A stretch of 64,000 bases of DNA. Origin: Hortaea werneckii (taxonomy: Eukaryota > Ascomycota > Dothideomycetes > Mycosphaerellales > Teratosphaeriaceae). Every line of letters starts with the position of its first letter. The first letter of the stretch is position 1. Shown here piece after piece: positions 28,910 to 39,631 of the stretch. The notes beneath the pieces were generated by a model. It saw only the letters and a program-made list of their open reading frames with translations, was not told the DNA's origin and did not search any database. The DNA lies in NCBI GenBank assembly GCA_037044905.1, contig JBAOKB010000078.1, forward strand, positions 36,261-100,260. Reading direction: 5' to 3'. The position numbers and the translations under genes are program-made.

Positions 28910-31900
28910 ATGTTCCGCTTCTCGCCGGTGGCACCGGCCACCATTCGCGTCCAGGTTCTGCCCGTAGGGAAGATCGAGCGAAGCAGGTTTCTCGACGTTA
29001 TACGCTCGCTGCAGCACCATGCGGCTGTCCTCAAGCTTTCAGATGTCCCGCAAATCGAGGAGCAGCAGCTCTTATCCCCCAAGTCACTCCCGGAGAGCTC
29101 CATGCTTCTGAATTATGTCACGTTTCCGGCCAGCCAGCAGGAACAACATTTGGCTCCCTATGAGCTGTACCGGGAGCCATTGCTCGTGCTGGGGATAGCG
29201 GATGGATTGGATGAGGATGAAGAGAGACGCAAGAGCGAGTTGAAAGAGGCGGCGGCATTCCTACGAGAACGCCATCCGCGTGTGGTGCATAGACACATCG
29301 TGATGTTGCAAGGACCAGGAGACAACACGGAGACAGTGACGGCGTTGCCGGATGGCGAGGGAGGCACGCCATATCACACAGCTATGTGTCAAGTTGCAGG
29401 ACGGCTGTTGGTAGAGCTCAGCACATATACAAAGGCAATGCAAGCGTCACCTACCATTCAAACCCCTGGTCAAGCAGTCAAGTCTTTGCAGCGAACTTCC
29501 TCTCACCGAGGAGATGAACGCGGATCCGCATCGGGCTACTCGACGCCTACACAAGGTGGTGAAGTATCAAGCCCAACCGGCGAAGAAGGTTCGCGCCCAC
29601 CTTCACGGGGCTTCGGCTCGCCGCCTCCTTCCAACTCCTTCGAACAAGTGCGGAATGCAAGCAACAGAGCGAGTGCGCTGGCGCGCTCCGACAGCAATAC
29701 GAGTAACCGCAGTAAGAACGGCCAACGAGGTTCCAGTCAAGACCGTGTTTCAGTACACGGCTTCGGTCCCAGCACATCACAGGAGAAGACGAGGAGCAGA
29801 GGGAAAGCGCGGGTGGGCATTGTCACCGGTCACATTTACATGATGGCCGGCCAGTGGAACGAGGCGCTGCGGATGTTGACCGAGCATACGAACGCGGCTC
29901 GGAAACTGTCCGATAGTCTCTGGCACGCCAAAGGTCTTGACGGCATTCTGGTCTGCATGCTTTTACTCGCATGGGCGGAACAAGGGTTCTCGATACCCTC
30001 AGTCTGCTTTCCCTCCGAGCAACGAAGTAGTTTCACCCACAGCGCAAAGCTTTCAGTCACCTTACCGACGGATTTTCGACCGACGGAAGTGGCATATCAG
30101 GCTGCAGTCGGCAAGCTGTCCATGTCGCTGCCGGAGCTCCTAAAGCATATCCTGAGTCTCTATCGACTGGGCGAAGGCGCGCTTGAACTTCCTCCGCTCG
30201 TCCAATATGAAGCCCGCTTACGCTTTTGCGACCTCCTTGCCACTTTGTATTGCGAGAACGGGGAGCTGAATGGGAATGCGAGAAGTTACATTGTTGAGCG
30301 CGCCTCGCCTCGTCGACCAGCCACTTTAGATGGCGCAAGCGCAGGGAGTCCTATATCAAGGGGTTCCATCTCGAGCATGCTCGCTGAGGCGCAGCCGACT
30401 GAAGAGGATCATCTTGCAGCTACTGACCACATCCAGCTACTGGGCGGTATCAGTGGGACTTACTCTGCACTTGGCATGGAGCGCAAGAGTGGCTTGATGT
30501 TGAGGGGGATGATAGATAAGCTTACGGCTGCCCTCATCCAAGCGCGCAAGCTCGGCGCTGCGGAAGCCGGTATACATCCAGCGGCAAGCCTGTCAGTAGA
30601 TGCAGGCGCAGACATCGTTGTTGGCGCTGCTGCGGAAAGTCCGGGTCTGCAGGAGCTGATGGACAAGATTGGTCGTATATACGGTGTGAGTCTACTGACG
30701 ACGAATGCCCACAACCAGGACGAAGCACCGCTTTCCAGCGTTCCGTTCGACTTTGGTAATGCCCACATCAAGTCAATCGTATTGCGAGCATTACTAGCCT
30801 TCTGCGAGGCTTCTCCCGATCCTCACGGAGTCCTGCGCATCGCTAGCTCACTTTTACGAGCAGCAGGAGCCTATGCCTCTCTGGACGCAGGTGCCACCAT
30901 GTCTGACGAAATCGCCGCGAAGGATGACCAGATCAGAGTCGCCACCTCTCTCTCACGGACAGTCGGTGTTTCAAGACATCTAGGACTCACCGACATCCAG
31001 GCTGAATATTGGGATCCTTTCCTCGTCCGAGGCGTCTGCTTCGTCGAGCCACATGTATCACGGAACCTCTTACCGTTAGGATCCAATAAAGAAAACACAG
31101 CTACCCAAGGCATCCCTGGTAACCCACTACTCTACGATCGAAACTCCAAACGCGGCACACAAGCCAAAGGAAGGTTACCGATCGTGCGGAACGAACCACT
31201 GCCATGTCTCGTGACGCTGCAAAATCCACTGGAAACACCCGTGGAGATTGAAGACCTAGCTCTAGTCACCGACAGCCACAACGACGTCGACTTGGACCTT
31301 ATCAATTTCACTCCAGTCACCCTGAAACCCCTCTGCTTTCAACAGATTCCTTGCGCCGTATCTCCCACTCGCGTAGGCGACTTCTCCATTACAGGCTGCC
31401 GCATCAAAGTCGCCGGATGCCGGGAGAGGACTTTCCAGATTTTCGGCCAGCCATGGTCCCCAAGTGGCGAGACCTTGGTGAAGTTCCAAGGTCAGAATGT
31501 TCAGGCGAAGTATCATCCGGGACCGGCTGCGCCGACTGCGTCGGTGCCGATGACGGCGATTGAAGGCATGCCGCTGTTGGAAATTGAATATGCTTCACAT
31601 GGTCAGGGGAATATGATGTTGTTGGATGGAGAGACCCAGACGATAAAAGTCGTTTTGCGGAATAAGAGTCAAGATGTTGCGGCTGCAATTTCGAGTATCA
31701 ACGACAGCGCCGGGGTGCTTCGACTCAAGCAGCCAGAACATGGCGTTCGCGACAGGACTTCACAACAGGCATCGACAGACCCGGCTGTTGAAGTTGTACA
31801 GCCTGGATCCATTCTGAGTCTGGACTTTGATGTCCTCGGCAAAGTAGCTGTGTCTTCCACAAGCCTAAACATCGTCTACGAACGTCCGGAAGCCAGCCAT

Positions 31901-32857
31901 GGACCTCACAAGCGTGTTGCATCCCTGCCGCTACATATGACTGTCGACGCGGCCCTTCAAGCACAGAACCCGGACATCATCGACGACGACGCAGATGGAT
32001 TCGACTTTTCCTTCGACATCCACAACGCGCTGTCCAAACCACTAAGCTTCTTCGTAGAAAGCATCGACGGAGACCCAAAGCCACCTACCAAATCGCACTC
32101 TTCCGCACCACACAACACTCCCCAACGCGAAATCCTCCTAAGTCCCGGCGAAACCCAACGAGTCTCGCACCACTTCTCCCGAACCCCTTACACCCCCAAC
32201 CCATCCGACCAAGACGAAGAAGTCATCAAAACAACCCTCCTCAACCGCATCCAAGTCATCTGGCGCACATGGAAAGGCGACCCGCGCTGGGGCGTCCTCG
32301 ACCTATCTAGCCACTTGACCTTCTCATCCCAAAACCTCCAAGTCCTACGCGGTCCCCAATCGCGACTGCATCTCCGTCTCCTCGAGCCCGACACGGCAGA
32401 AGGAGAAAGCCGCGAACAAAAGACGAAACCGCATCTCCCCCAACTCAAGTCCGGAGCCTTCGCGACCCTGCGTCTGGAGATCCTACTTCCTCCCGTTGAG
32501 GAGACGTCGGAGGAGAGGAAAGGACCTTTATGGGTGCAACTCCAGCTGCCGCGGGAAGGGGGCAAGGGGATCGGGGTTCTGGGGACGGGGTATCGGATTC
32601 TTTCCCTCCCTCCTAAAGGCTCTCAGGAAGGGGAAGGGGAAGACGGAAGGGAAGAGAAGGAAGAAGGGGAAGGGAAGTCGTATGTCGATTTCGTCATCTG
32701 TCCTCTTCTCCCGGGGAGGTGGGAAGTGGGTGCGTTTGCTCGGCCGGCGATAGCGTCGGGGTCGGGGACGATGGGGACGATGATGGCGGGGCCAGGGGAA
32801 GGAGGGGAGGGGGAAGTGTGGAGGACGAAACGGCCGTTGGTTGTGGAAGTGGTTTAG
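28910..32857 (+). CDS. trs120: TRAPPII subunit Trs120 (TRAPPC9)
   Basis: TRAPPII is the exchange factor for Rab11/Ypt31-type GTPases at the late Golgi; the Aspergillus homologue is HypA. 1,315 residues in one exon; the ATG at 28910 gives the conserved N-terminus MFRFSPVAPATIRVQVLPVG. A longhorn-like N-terminal segment is followed by a Ser-rich insert (about 185-300), a TPR-like helical part (GHIYMMAGQWNEALRMLTEH), and C-terminal beta-sandwich repeats (LPCLVTLQNPLETPVEIEDL; KVVLRNKSQDVAAAISSIND). The tail becomes Gly/Glu-rich with GGA-type codons. No intron seen over about 4 kb. A Rab11-type gene lies about 16 kb downstream. Confidence 0.93.
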   Translation: MFRFSPVAPATIRVQVLPVGKIERSRFLDVIRSLQHHAAVLKLSDVPQIEEQQLLSPKSLPESSMLLNYVTFPASQQEQHLAPYELYREPLLVLGIADGLDEDEERRKSELKEAAAFLRERHPRVVHRHIVMLQGPGDNTETVTALPDGEGGTPYHTAMCQVAGRLLVELSTYTKAMQASPTIQTPGQAVKSLQRTSSHRGDERGSASGYSTPTQGGEVSSPTGEEGSRPPSRGFGSPPPSNSFEQVRNASNRASALARSDSNTSNRSKNGQRGSSQDRVSVHGFGPSTSQEKTRSRGKARVGIVTGHIYMMAGQWNEALRMLTEHTNAARKLSDSLWHAKGLDGILVCMLLLAWAEQGFSIPSVCFPSEQRSSFTHSAKLSVTLPTDFRPTEVAYQAAVGKLSMSLPELLKHILSLYRLGEGALELPPLVQYEARLRFCDLLATLYCENGELNGNARSYIVERASPRRPATLDGASAGSPISRGSISSMLAEAQPTEEDHLAATDHIQLLGGISGTYSALGMERKSGLMLRGMIDKLTAALIQARKLGAAEAGIHPAASLSVDAGADIVVGAAAESPGLQELMDKIGRIYGVSLLTTNAHNQDEAPLSSVPFDFGNAHIKSIVLRALLAFCEASPDPHGVLRIASSLLRAAGAYASLDAGATMSDEIAAKDDQIRVATSLSRTVGVSRHLGLTDIQAEYWDPFLVRGVCFVEPHVSRNLLPLGSNKENTATQGIPGNPLLYDRNSKRGTQAKGRLPIVRNEPLPCLVTLQNPLETPVEIEDLALVTDSHNDVDLDLINFTPVTLKPLCFQQIPCAVSPTRVGDFSITGCRIKVAGCRERTFQIFGQPWSPSGETLVKFQGQNVQAKYHPGPAAPTASVPMTAIEGMPLLEIEYASHGQGNMMLLDGETQTIKVVLRNKSQDVAAAISSINDSAGVLRLKQPEHGVRDRTSQQASTDPAVEVVQPGSILSLDFDVLGKVAVSSTSLNIVYERPEASHGPHKRVASLPLHMTVDAALQAQNPDIIDDDADGFDFSFDIHNALSKPLSFFVESIDGDPKPPTKSHSSAPHNTPQREILLSPGETQRVSHHFSRTPYTPNPSDQDEEVIKTTLLNRIQVIWRTWKGDPRWGVLDLSSHLTFSSQNLQVLRGPQSRLHLRLLEPDTAEGESREQKTKPHLPQLKSGAFATLRLEILLPPVEETSEERKGPLWVQLQLPREGGKGIGVLGTGYRILSLPPKGSQEGEGEDGREEKEEGEGKSYVDFVICPLLPGRWEVGAFARPAIASGSGTMGTMMAGPGEGGEGEVWRTKRPLVVEVV

Positions 32858-32982
32858 ATGGTTTTGCCCCCTTTTTCTCAACACGAAAGAAAAAAAAAAA
32901 GAAAAGAAAAGAAGAAAAAGCAGGCTAGATAATTCAAGAATCTACAATGAAGAAATCTCACTTATTCATATAATTCTCCTCC

Positions 32983-33074
<92 letters not shown>

Positions 33075-33389
33075 TGCGTTGCCTCGAGGGAGAGACCGCC
33101 GCCGCCGTCGCCGCCGGAAGCGAAGCGAAGGCAGGAGGAGGGGGTAAACCAAACCTCTCCGCTTCCATTCCCTCCCCTTCCCTTTTCCCCGGAAACCAGA
33201 AATTCCTCTTCCTCCGTCTCTCCCTCCCCTCTCAGCCCGCCGTCTGTATCCCCTACTACTCCTCCATCCTCGTCGCACCGGGAACACAGCCTTATTCTTT
33301 TAAACCCCCCAGAGAAGTCATCCCGATCCCCTCCCATTCCCATTCCCATTCCCCTTCCCTCCCATCTCCTTCGCTTCCCTATACCCTAC
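32858..33389. other. Intergenic between convergent TRS120 and Nudix genes
   Basis: 532 bp, dominated by a purine-rich tract, the long CT microsatellite and further pyrimidine-rich sequence. No gene. Confidence 0.7.
32986..33071. repeat. (CT)43 microsatellite
   Basis: An uninterrupted 86-bp CT dinucleotide repeat about 130 bp after the TRS120 stop codon. Confidence 0.98.
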
Positions 33390-35029
33390 CTACCCACCAC
33401 CCACCACCTTCCCTCTCCCCCGTCGCCTTTGCCGCAGCACCCAAACCACAACCCCCAACACCGCCGCCGCGCGGCCGAACAACGCGATCCCGACCGCGCG
33501 CCGCACGATGTCGTAGTACCTAGCGCGGGAGTCAATAGGCGGCAGTAAAGCTCGGACGATAAGCGAATGAGGAGTCAGATTCCCGTCCGACGGTAGTGGT
33601 GACGACGACGAGAAGGAGGAGGAGGAGGAGGAGGAGGGGGGGGGGGAGGGGCGACATACCCTTCTAGCATGGTACTCACGGCGGCTTTGCGGGGATCGGG
33701 GACGGCGGAGGGGTTCGTTGACGGGCCGGTTTCACTGGTGCTACTGGGGTTGGAGGAGTTGTGGGGAGCAACTGGGGGGTGAGGAGGAGGGGAAGATCCT
33801 GTGCCTAGCCCGTGGAGACCCGTTTCGTCAGGCCGAGGGACAAAGACGGCGGAGTTGGCGAGGCTTTCGGTGACGCCGCCGAAGGAGGGGCGGTGGAGGT
33901 TCATTCTTGCTGTTCCGGCTTCTTGGGTTGTTGGGACGGAGGTGTTCGTGCCAGTGGTCGAAGTGGAGGAGGAGCAGGATGGGACAGCAGTCCCGGCTTG
34001 CAACTCCGCCCGTTTCCGCTGCTTGAACCGGTATGTCATTAGCCAGACGATGAACCGGACGTCGAGCGGGGAGAAGGTCGGGTACGTCCAGAGCTCGAGG
34101 GCGTTGTGGGGTGGGATCAGGTCGAGGAAGTCGGAAATGACGCCGAGGGTCAGCCCCCAGAGCAGGAGCGGGGAGTCCTGTTTAGGTGGGTTGGGATACG
34201 GGTTCGTCAGCTGAGAGAGGAGGTTCCGGAGACCGAGGATGGAGAATGGGAAGGGTTCTTGGATGTGGCGGTTATCTTGCAGTTGGACTCCGGTGTCTGG
34301 TGCAGGGGTCTCGGCGGAATGTAGGGATTCGGTTGGTAAGAGGTTGATGGCGGCAAACATCATTTTTCCCAGGATCAAAGAGAGCATCCATTTCTTCACG
34401 CCGGTTTCCTGATTCGCGAGACGACTGCTGACGTCTTCGAAAGCGACGGTGCGCTGGGCGGGGGATTGGAGACTCCGGAGGGGTACCCAGTGAGTGGCGG
34501 CGACTTCAGTCGGTTGCAGACGGAGAGGAGGGATGTGCGGGGTGGTGAGGAGGAATACATAGGGACATAGAACCATGAGGGGTTTCTTGCCCCAATGGGT
34601 CGTGACGAGGCGTTGAGGAAGGTTGCCACATGAGATGGCGTGGGCTTGAACATCGAGACCGACCTCTTCCCATGATTCCCTGATGGCGGCGGCTTGGTCG
34701 TCTGCATCTTCGGGATCGCGTTTGCCACCTGGCAGGGCTACATGAGAAGTCCAGCGGTCCCCTTTACGGGAGGCTCGTTTGATGAAGAGGACCTCGGGAT
34801 CGCCGTGCTGGACCCAGTCTTGGGCGTAGAAAGTGTCGAGGTCATGGATTTTCTCGGACGATGTTGGCCAGTGGGAGTAAGAAGGTTTGATGCGGATGAT
34901 GAAGGCTACGGATGCGCGGCGTTTGGTGGCCTCAGGAGATTCCAGATCCGGGTATGGGGAGGCAGAGAGATGTCGGAGGAGGGTATGGGTTTGAGAGACG
35001 AGAGTTGGAGCCATGCCGGGGGTAGACAT
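33390..35029 (-). CDS. CoA-diphosphatase-type Nudix hydrolase with C-terminal membrane anchor
   Basis: Probably hydrolyses CoA or related nucleotides (PCD1/NUDT7/8-like). Exon 1 is 35029-33660 and exon 2 is 33519-33390; 499 residues. The intron 33659-33520 has a GTATGT donor and CTAG acceptor and contains a GGA/G-run. The Nudix box at about 100-125 is LPGGKRDPEDADDQAAAIRE followed by SWEEVGL; the PGGK-to-RE spacing matches the NUDT7-type variant. A second conserved block sits near 325-350 (DFLDLIPPHNALELWTYPTF). A disordered linker leads to exon 2, which encodes GYYDIVRRAVGIALFGRAAA and a hydrophobic helix, then a basic tail. If unspliced, the frame ends in polyproline, so exon 2 is easily missed. 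Anchor topology and organelle are not known. Confidence 0.82.
33611..33646. repeat. GGA repeat and G-run inside the Nudix gene intron
   Basis: GGA units followed by a G-run on the plus strand, that is, a pyrimidine tract on the coding strand just after the donor site. Confidence 0.9.
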
Positions 35030-35753
35030 AGTAGATAGGAATGTCTCCTTAGCAACCTTTACCCGTGGTACCGCTACGCAGGTGAAGTCACGTTCCTTAC
35101 CTCCTACCTTTCCGTGTATGTAGCACGCGAAGTGGACGTGTATAGGAGATAGCGACTAGCCAATCACCGAGCCCTGTACCTGACGACTAAGCTTAGTCAG
35201 GACTCTGGGGACGTCCATTAGGTCAAACGCCGACAGCTACTTGTAGGTTAGGTAGGCATGTAGGAGATGGATTCATCCCATACGGTAGACCAAGTAGCGA
35301 AGTCGTCAGCCCTTGACGCAACATTGGCTGGTGGATGATGATGGGACGATATATACAGATCATCCTGTAGTACCTACCTATCTTCTAAGGTTGAGGGAAT
35401 CCTGTAATTGTGAATCGGGGATTGGATCGCCTTCCTTCAAACGCCGACGAAGTGAACGCCTGGGGTTCGGCCTATCGATCGCCGAGAAGCTGTATCTCGA
35501 ATGTAGGGCATTGCAGTAACCGCATTAGCCGGCCGGGCCATAACTTTGCCATCCAGCCCTCTCCCATACCTTTACCTTAAGGTAGATAGTCCACTTCACT
35601 TCACATCATTACAGGAACCTTCTTTGCTCGGTCTTTGGCGGCCTTTTGGAAGCACGTCTGCACGGTTGGTCTGCTCTTCTCTCCATCCTCACCATCATCG
35701 TGCCCTTGAATCTCCACCACATCACACACACTCCTCCGCCATCGCCAGCAACC
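35030..35753. promoter_or_regulatory. Divergent Nudix/cytochrome b2 upstream region
   Basis: 724 bp. Contains several TAGGT/ACCTA-type words (35244-35264, about 35370-35382, about 35574-35585). No gene with protein character. Confidence 0.45.
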
Positions 35754-37337
35754 ATGGCAAAGACCTACACCTACGATGAAGTCCAGCAGCACAAGTCCAA
35801 CGAGAGCTGCTGGGTCATCCTCTACGGCAACGTCTACGATGTGACCGCCTTCCTCCCCGACCATCCCGGTGGTAGCAAGATCATCCTCCAGCTGGCCGGC
35901 ACCGATGCAACCGAAGAGTACGATCCCGTCCACCCACCTGGCACACTTGAAGACTCTCTGCCTCCCGAAGCGAAGCTGGGCTCCATTGACCCCAACACAC
36001 TGCCCAAATCCGAAAAGAGCCCGGCCGAGAGCGATCAACCACCCCGAAATGCGAAGGTCGACCCAGCACAAGAGCAGGCCGAATCCTCCCCAGATGTCCT
36101 CGAAGACTGTCTGAACATCGACGATATCGAAGCTCTCGCCACCAAGAGGATCAGCCGCAAGGCATGGGGCTACTACTACTCCGCCGGCGACGACCTCATC
36201 TCCAAAACCCTCAACAACCGCGTCTATCAGTCCATCTTGATGCGACCCCGCATCTTCGTCGATTGCTCCCGCGTCGACACCTCCACCACCCTCGTCGGCA
36301 ACAAAGTCGACGTTCCCTTCTTCATCTCCCCAGCAGCCATGGCTCGCCTCGGACACTCAGACGGCGAGGCCGGCATGGCCCGCGCCTGCAAGACCTACAA
36401 CGCCATGCAAATCATCTCCAACAACGCCTCGCAAACTCCGGAACAAATCGTCGCCGACAGCCCTCCCGACCAAGTTTTTGGCTGGCAACTCTACGTGCAG
36501 ACCGACCGCAAGAAATCCGAAGACATGCTAGCCCGCATCCAAAAACTGCCCCAGATCAAATTCATCTGCCTAACCCTCGACGCCCCCGTCCCAGGCAAAC
36601 GCGAACACGACGAACGCACCAAGCCCTCCGCCGCCGGCGGCGTGAGCGCCAACCTCCCCGTCCGCAGTTCCGTGCAAGAAGGCTCCGCCTCCTCCACCAA
36701 CCCAGAACCGCGCGTAGAAGAAAAACTCGAGACCTCCACCGACGGCGGCGGGGTCGGCAAAGCGCTCTTCGCCGGCACCGCTCCGGATCTAACCTGGCGC
36801 ACCACGCTCCCCTGGCTCGCCCAGCACACCTCCCTGCCCATCATCCTCAAGGGCCTGCAGACGCACGAAGACGCCTACCTCGCCTCCCTCCACACCCCGC
36901 AAATCCGGGGGATTATCCTCTCGAACCACGGCGGGCGCGCCATGGATACCGCTCCCCCTGCCATCCACACGCTCCTCGAGATCCGGAAATTCTGCCCGGA
37001 GGTCTTCTCGAAGCTCGAAGTTTTCGTGGACGGGGGCATCCGACGGGGGACGGATATCGTGAAAGCGCTTGCGCTGGGGGCGAAAGGGGTCGGGTTGGGC
37101 CGGGCGCCGCTGTATGGGAATGGAGCGGCGGGGCAGCAGGGGGTGGAGAGGGTGTTTGAGATTCTGAAGGCGGAAGTGGAGACGGCGATGCGGTTGTTGG
37201 GGGTGGAGAGGGTGGAGGAGTTGGGGCCGTGGCATGTAAATGCGAGGGCCGTGGAGCGGGACTTGTTTGATGGGGTCGGTGGGGCGGCGGGGGGTTGGGG
37301 GGAGATGGCGAGGGAGTGGGTGAGGAGTAAATTGTAG
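35754..37337 (+). CDS. Cytochrome b2-type FMN dehydrogenase, no visible presequence
   Basis: L-lactate or other alpha-hydroxy-acid oxidation. 527 residues from the ATG at 35754, which starts directly in the cytochrome b5 domain (MAKTYTYDEVQQHKSNESCW); the frame is open upstream but has no ATG. Haem ligands are H37 (HPGG) and H60 (YDPVHPPG). The FMN-binding alpha/beta-barrel covers about 125-510, with active-site blocks ISPAAMARLGHSDGE, CLTLDAPVPGKREHDER and LSNHGGRAMD (catalytic His and Arg). An insert at about 295-340 separates two strands, as in cytochromes b2. Known yeast Cyb2 has a bipartite intermembrane-space signal; none is seen here, so a cytosolic form or a missed 5' exon must be considered. 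Substrate is not settled by sequence. Confidence 0.88.
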   Translation: MAKTYTYDEVQQHKSNESCWVILYGNVYDVTAFLPDHPGGSKIILQLAGTDATEEYDPVHPPGTLEDSLPPEAKLGSIDPNTLPKSEKSPAESDQPPRNAKVDPAQEQAESSPDVLEDCLNIDDIEALATKRISRKAWGYYYSAGDDLISKTLNNRVYQSILMRPRIFVDCSRVDTSTTLVGNKVDVPFFISPAAMARLGHSDGEAGMARACKTYNAMQIISNNASQTPEQIVADSPPDQVFGWQLYVQTDRKKSEDMLARIQKLPQIKFICLTLDAPVPGKREHDERTKPSAAGGVSANLPVRSSVQEGSASSTNPEPRVEEKLETSTDGGGVGKALFAGTAPDLTWRTTLPWLAQHTSLPIILKGLQTHEDAYLASLHTPQIRGIILSNHGGRAMDTAPPAIHTLLEIRKFCPEVFSKLEVFVDGGIRRGTDIVKALALGAKGVGLGRAPLYGNGAAGQQGVERVFEILKAEVETAMRLLGVERVEELGPWHVNARAVERDLFDGVGGAAGGWGEMAREWVRSKL

Positions 37338-38008
37338 AAGGACGTGACCTCTTCACCTTGCCTCTGTTTTCTTTTTTCTCCTTTTTTCAACTATATATGT
37401 ATATGGGGTAGAGATGTACATATTGCAGGCAGAATGGCGATTCCGAAGCAGCAAACCCGAAGGCTTTCACGTTTGGGCAGAAAAAATGGGGGTTGGTCTG
37501 AAAAGCCCTCGAGCGAGGATCCGGTTTTGATGGTCTCCGATGGCCTGTGGTAATCATTTGTGTCCCTAATGAGTAATAGAAAGAGATGGTCCATTTGACA
37601 GCAAACCTCCGAACATGGCAGTTGCGCCTCCGCCTGTCCATGTTTGGTCAAGGTTACTTGAAAGCATGATGAAAATGCTGGAAGGAAAGAATAGAAGGAG
37701 AGAAGAAGAATTCATTATAATACGCCCTTCACAACCAACCGGAGGCCGACCGATTAAAGGGAAAGGAAAGACGAGTGAACTGAGGAACGAAAAAAGAAGG
37801 GTCAGCGAGGCAAAAGAAAAAAAAAAAAAAAAAAGCGGAAGGGGCGGCGGACTTTTCGTCGAGGCGCAGTATTTAGCAAGACTGCATACCTCCTCCTATC
37901 ACACACACACAACAGCCCCAGCATTACATCGCATCATCATCACAGGAAGAGCAGAAAAAACAAACAAAAAGAGAAAAATAGCAACCCCTACAAACGCGCC
38001 TCAGGCCC
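37338..38008. other. Intergenic between convergent genes
   Basis: 671 bp with an 18-bp A run (37817-37834) and purine-rich sequence. The open frame over 37615-38091 is low complexity and overlaps the GFA exon on the other strand; not supported. Confidence 0.55.
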
Positions 38009-38772
38009 TCATTCTTCAACAAACTCCTCCAATTCCCAGGCCCCCGCCCACACCGGACGATCTTTTTGAAAGAAGCCATAAGTTGGCTTGACTTCCTTCC
38101 GATCAACCGGCTTCCCGTCCTTCTCGTCCATGGCCCCGACGAAGAGGATCATGTGCCCGTTTGCGGCTTTGGCGTACAGGATACTGCCCTATAATCTTCC
38201 CTCCCCCGAGGGGGAGAAGGAAGGGAAAGAGGTTAGAAGCCGGAGAATCTAGAGGCCTTGAACCCCATTTTGCTTTCGTTGGGGATGAAGGGAGAGAAAG
38301 AGACATTCATTTTTTTTCTCCCTTTCTTTCTTCGCTTTTCTCTCCTTCTTCTCTCTTACGAACGCTGACAGCGGGGATGAAGGGGCGGAGCAAAATCAAA
38401 AAAGTGGGTAAAAGGGGTTGAGGAGGAGGAGGAGGAGGAGATAACGACAAAGGAGCAGCGCTACTATCGCTAGTGACGTACACAAACCGAACAAAACCAC
38501 CTCTCCAGCACCTTCCCGCTCTTCGTCTCCCAGTCGTCAAACTTCCTCATCAGCTCCTGCCCTTTATCGGCGTTGACGTGGGCGTCGCGGAAGAGTTCGA
38601 GCCAGGTACACGGGCTCCCGCTCGCGCGTTGACAGTTGGTGCAGTAGCATAGGAGACAGGGGCCTTGGATACCGCGGAGGGAGAAGGAGATTTGGCCGCA
38701 GAGACAGTGGGATTTGCAGGTCGTTGGTGAGGTTGATGAGGAGGGGGTCTCGGTGGTGGGGTCAACAGACAT
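38009..38772 (-). CDS. GFA-domain (CENP-V/formaldehyde-activating type) protein
   Basis: Small zinc protein of the glutathione-dependent formaldehyde-activating family; substrates of most fungal members are unknown. Exon 1 is 38772-38482 (97 codons) and exon 2 is 38188-38009; 156 residues. The intron 38481-38189 is 293 bp (GTACGT/TATAG) and holds a GGA repeat. Zinc-binding Cys motifs are CLCG (23-26), CYCTNC (42-47), and FCSVCG formed exactly across the splice (FCSVC|GSILYAKA). Exon 2 ends with PTYGFFQKDRPVWAGAWELE, typical of the family C-terminus. The splice rebuilding the third Cys motif is strong support. Confidence 0.87.
38421..38440. repeat. (GGA)n run in the GFA gene intron
   Basis: About seven AGG/GGA units within the 293-bp intron. 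Confidence 0.9.
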
Positions 38773-39631
38773 TTTTTCGGGTTTGAGCTGTTCGAAGGTG
38801 CTTGGACTAGTTGGTGTTTGGGATAAGAGGGAGATTGGTGGGGATGTTAGTGGGAGGAGGCAGCAGGAAAGGGAAGGGGGAAAGAGAGAGCAGGGTGCGT
38901 GGGGGGCTCGATCGTCTTATAGTGTTTGATCGTCTGACCTCTTAACTGAACGGGAGAGCGAGAGGTCACACTCATGTGAGCATCACACCACGGAATGACA
39001 CATGATATCCTGATCTGTGACTGCGATCGAACGGCGCCAAAGTCATTCCGGGGACGTACTTGGGATAGTGACGTCTCCAGATCCATCTAGACTTGCCGTA
39101 GAGACAGCTGTGGCAGTCTCACTGGGTTTTGTTGCAGTCTCCTGACATCCGAAGAAAGCCGCCTCTCCAAGTGAACTTGGGAAGACGTGCAACTGGAGCG
39201 ATCTTCAGGAAACTATGTTCAATCGCTTGCGAACTTCTGACAACGAAATCATTCGATCCGACGGGAAGCCGCTGCTAGGGATTCACTCAATTGCGAAAGT
39301 AACCAGTGGCGTAACCGCCGTCTGAAGAACGCCTATTCCCGGATTCTTCCAGTGCATGTTAACCCGAACTGAGTTTTCGATAGAAAGAGCAAGTTCGCTC
39401 AAAAGATGCAAAGCAGAGCCAAGGAGAAGCAGCCTGCTTCCAAATCCCAAACGCGAATAGCTTCCAGCACAAAAATTTGGTATCAATGTACACCTTGAAT
39501 ACAAATCGTACACACGTACAGAAGCAGAAAGAGACTTACATCGTTCATCTAAACTTCTCTTTCTTAAAAAAAAAAAAAAAGATCAAAAAGATCAAAGACA
39601 ATCCCCACCAACAACCTCTTACGTCCCAAAA
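38773..39631. other. Intergenic upstream of the GFA gene
   Basis: 859 bp. Contains a short A run near 39566. A minus-strand 76-codon frame at 39283-39513 starts with GTG and is not supported. No gene seen. Confidence 0.55.

Noticed and set aside
37615..38091. 158-codon plus-strand frame
   Set aside because: Lys-rich low complexity over an A run and antisense to the GFA exon that completes a Cys motif.
39283..39513. 76-codon minus-strand frame with hydrophobic stretch
   Set aside because: Begins with GTG rather than ATG and has no splice or homology support.
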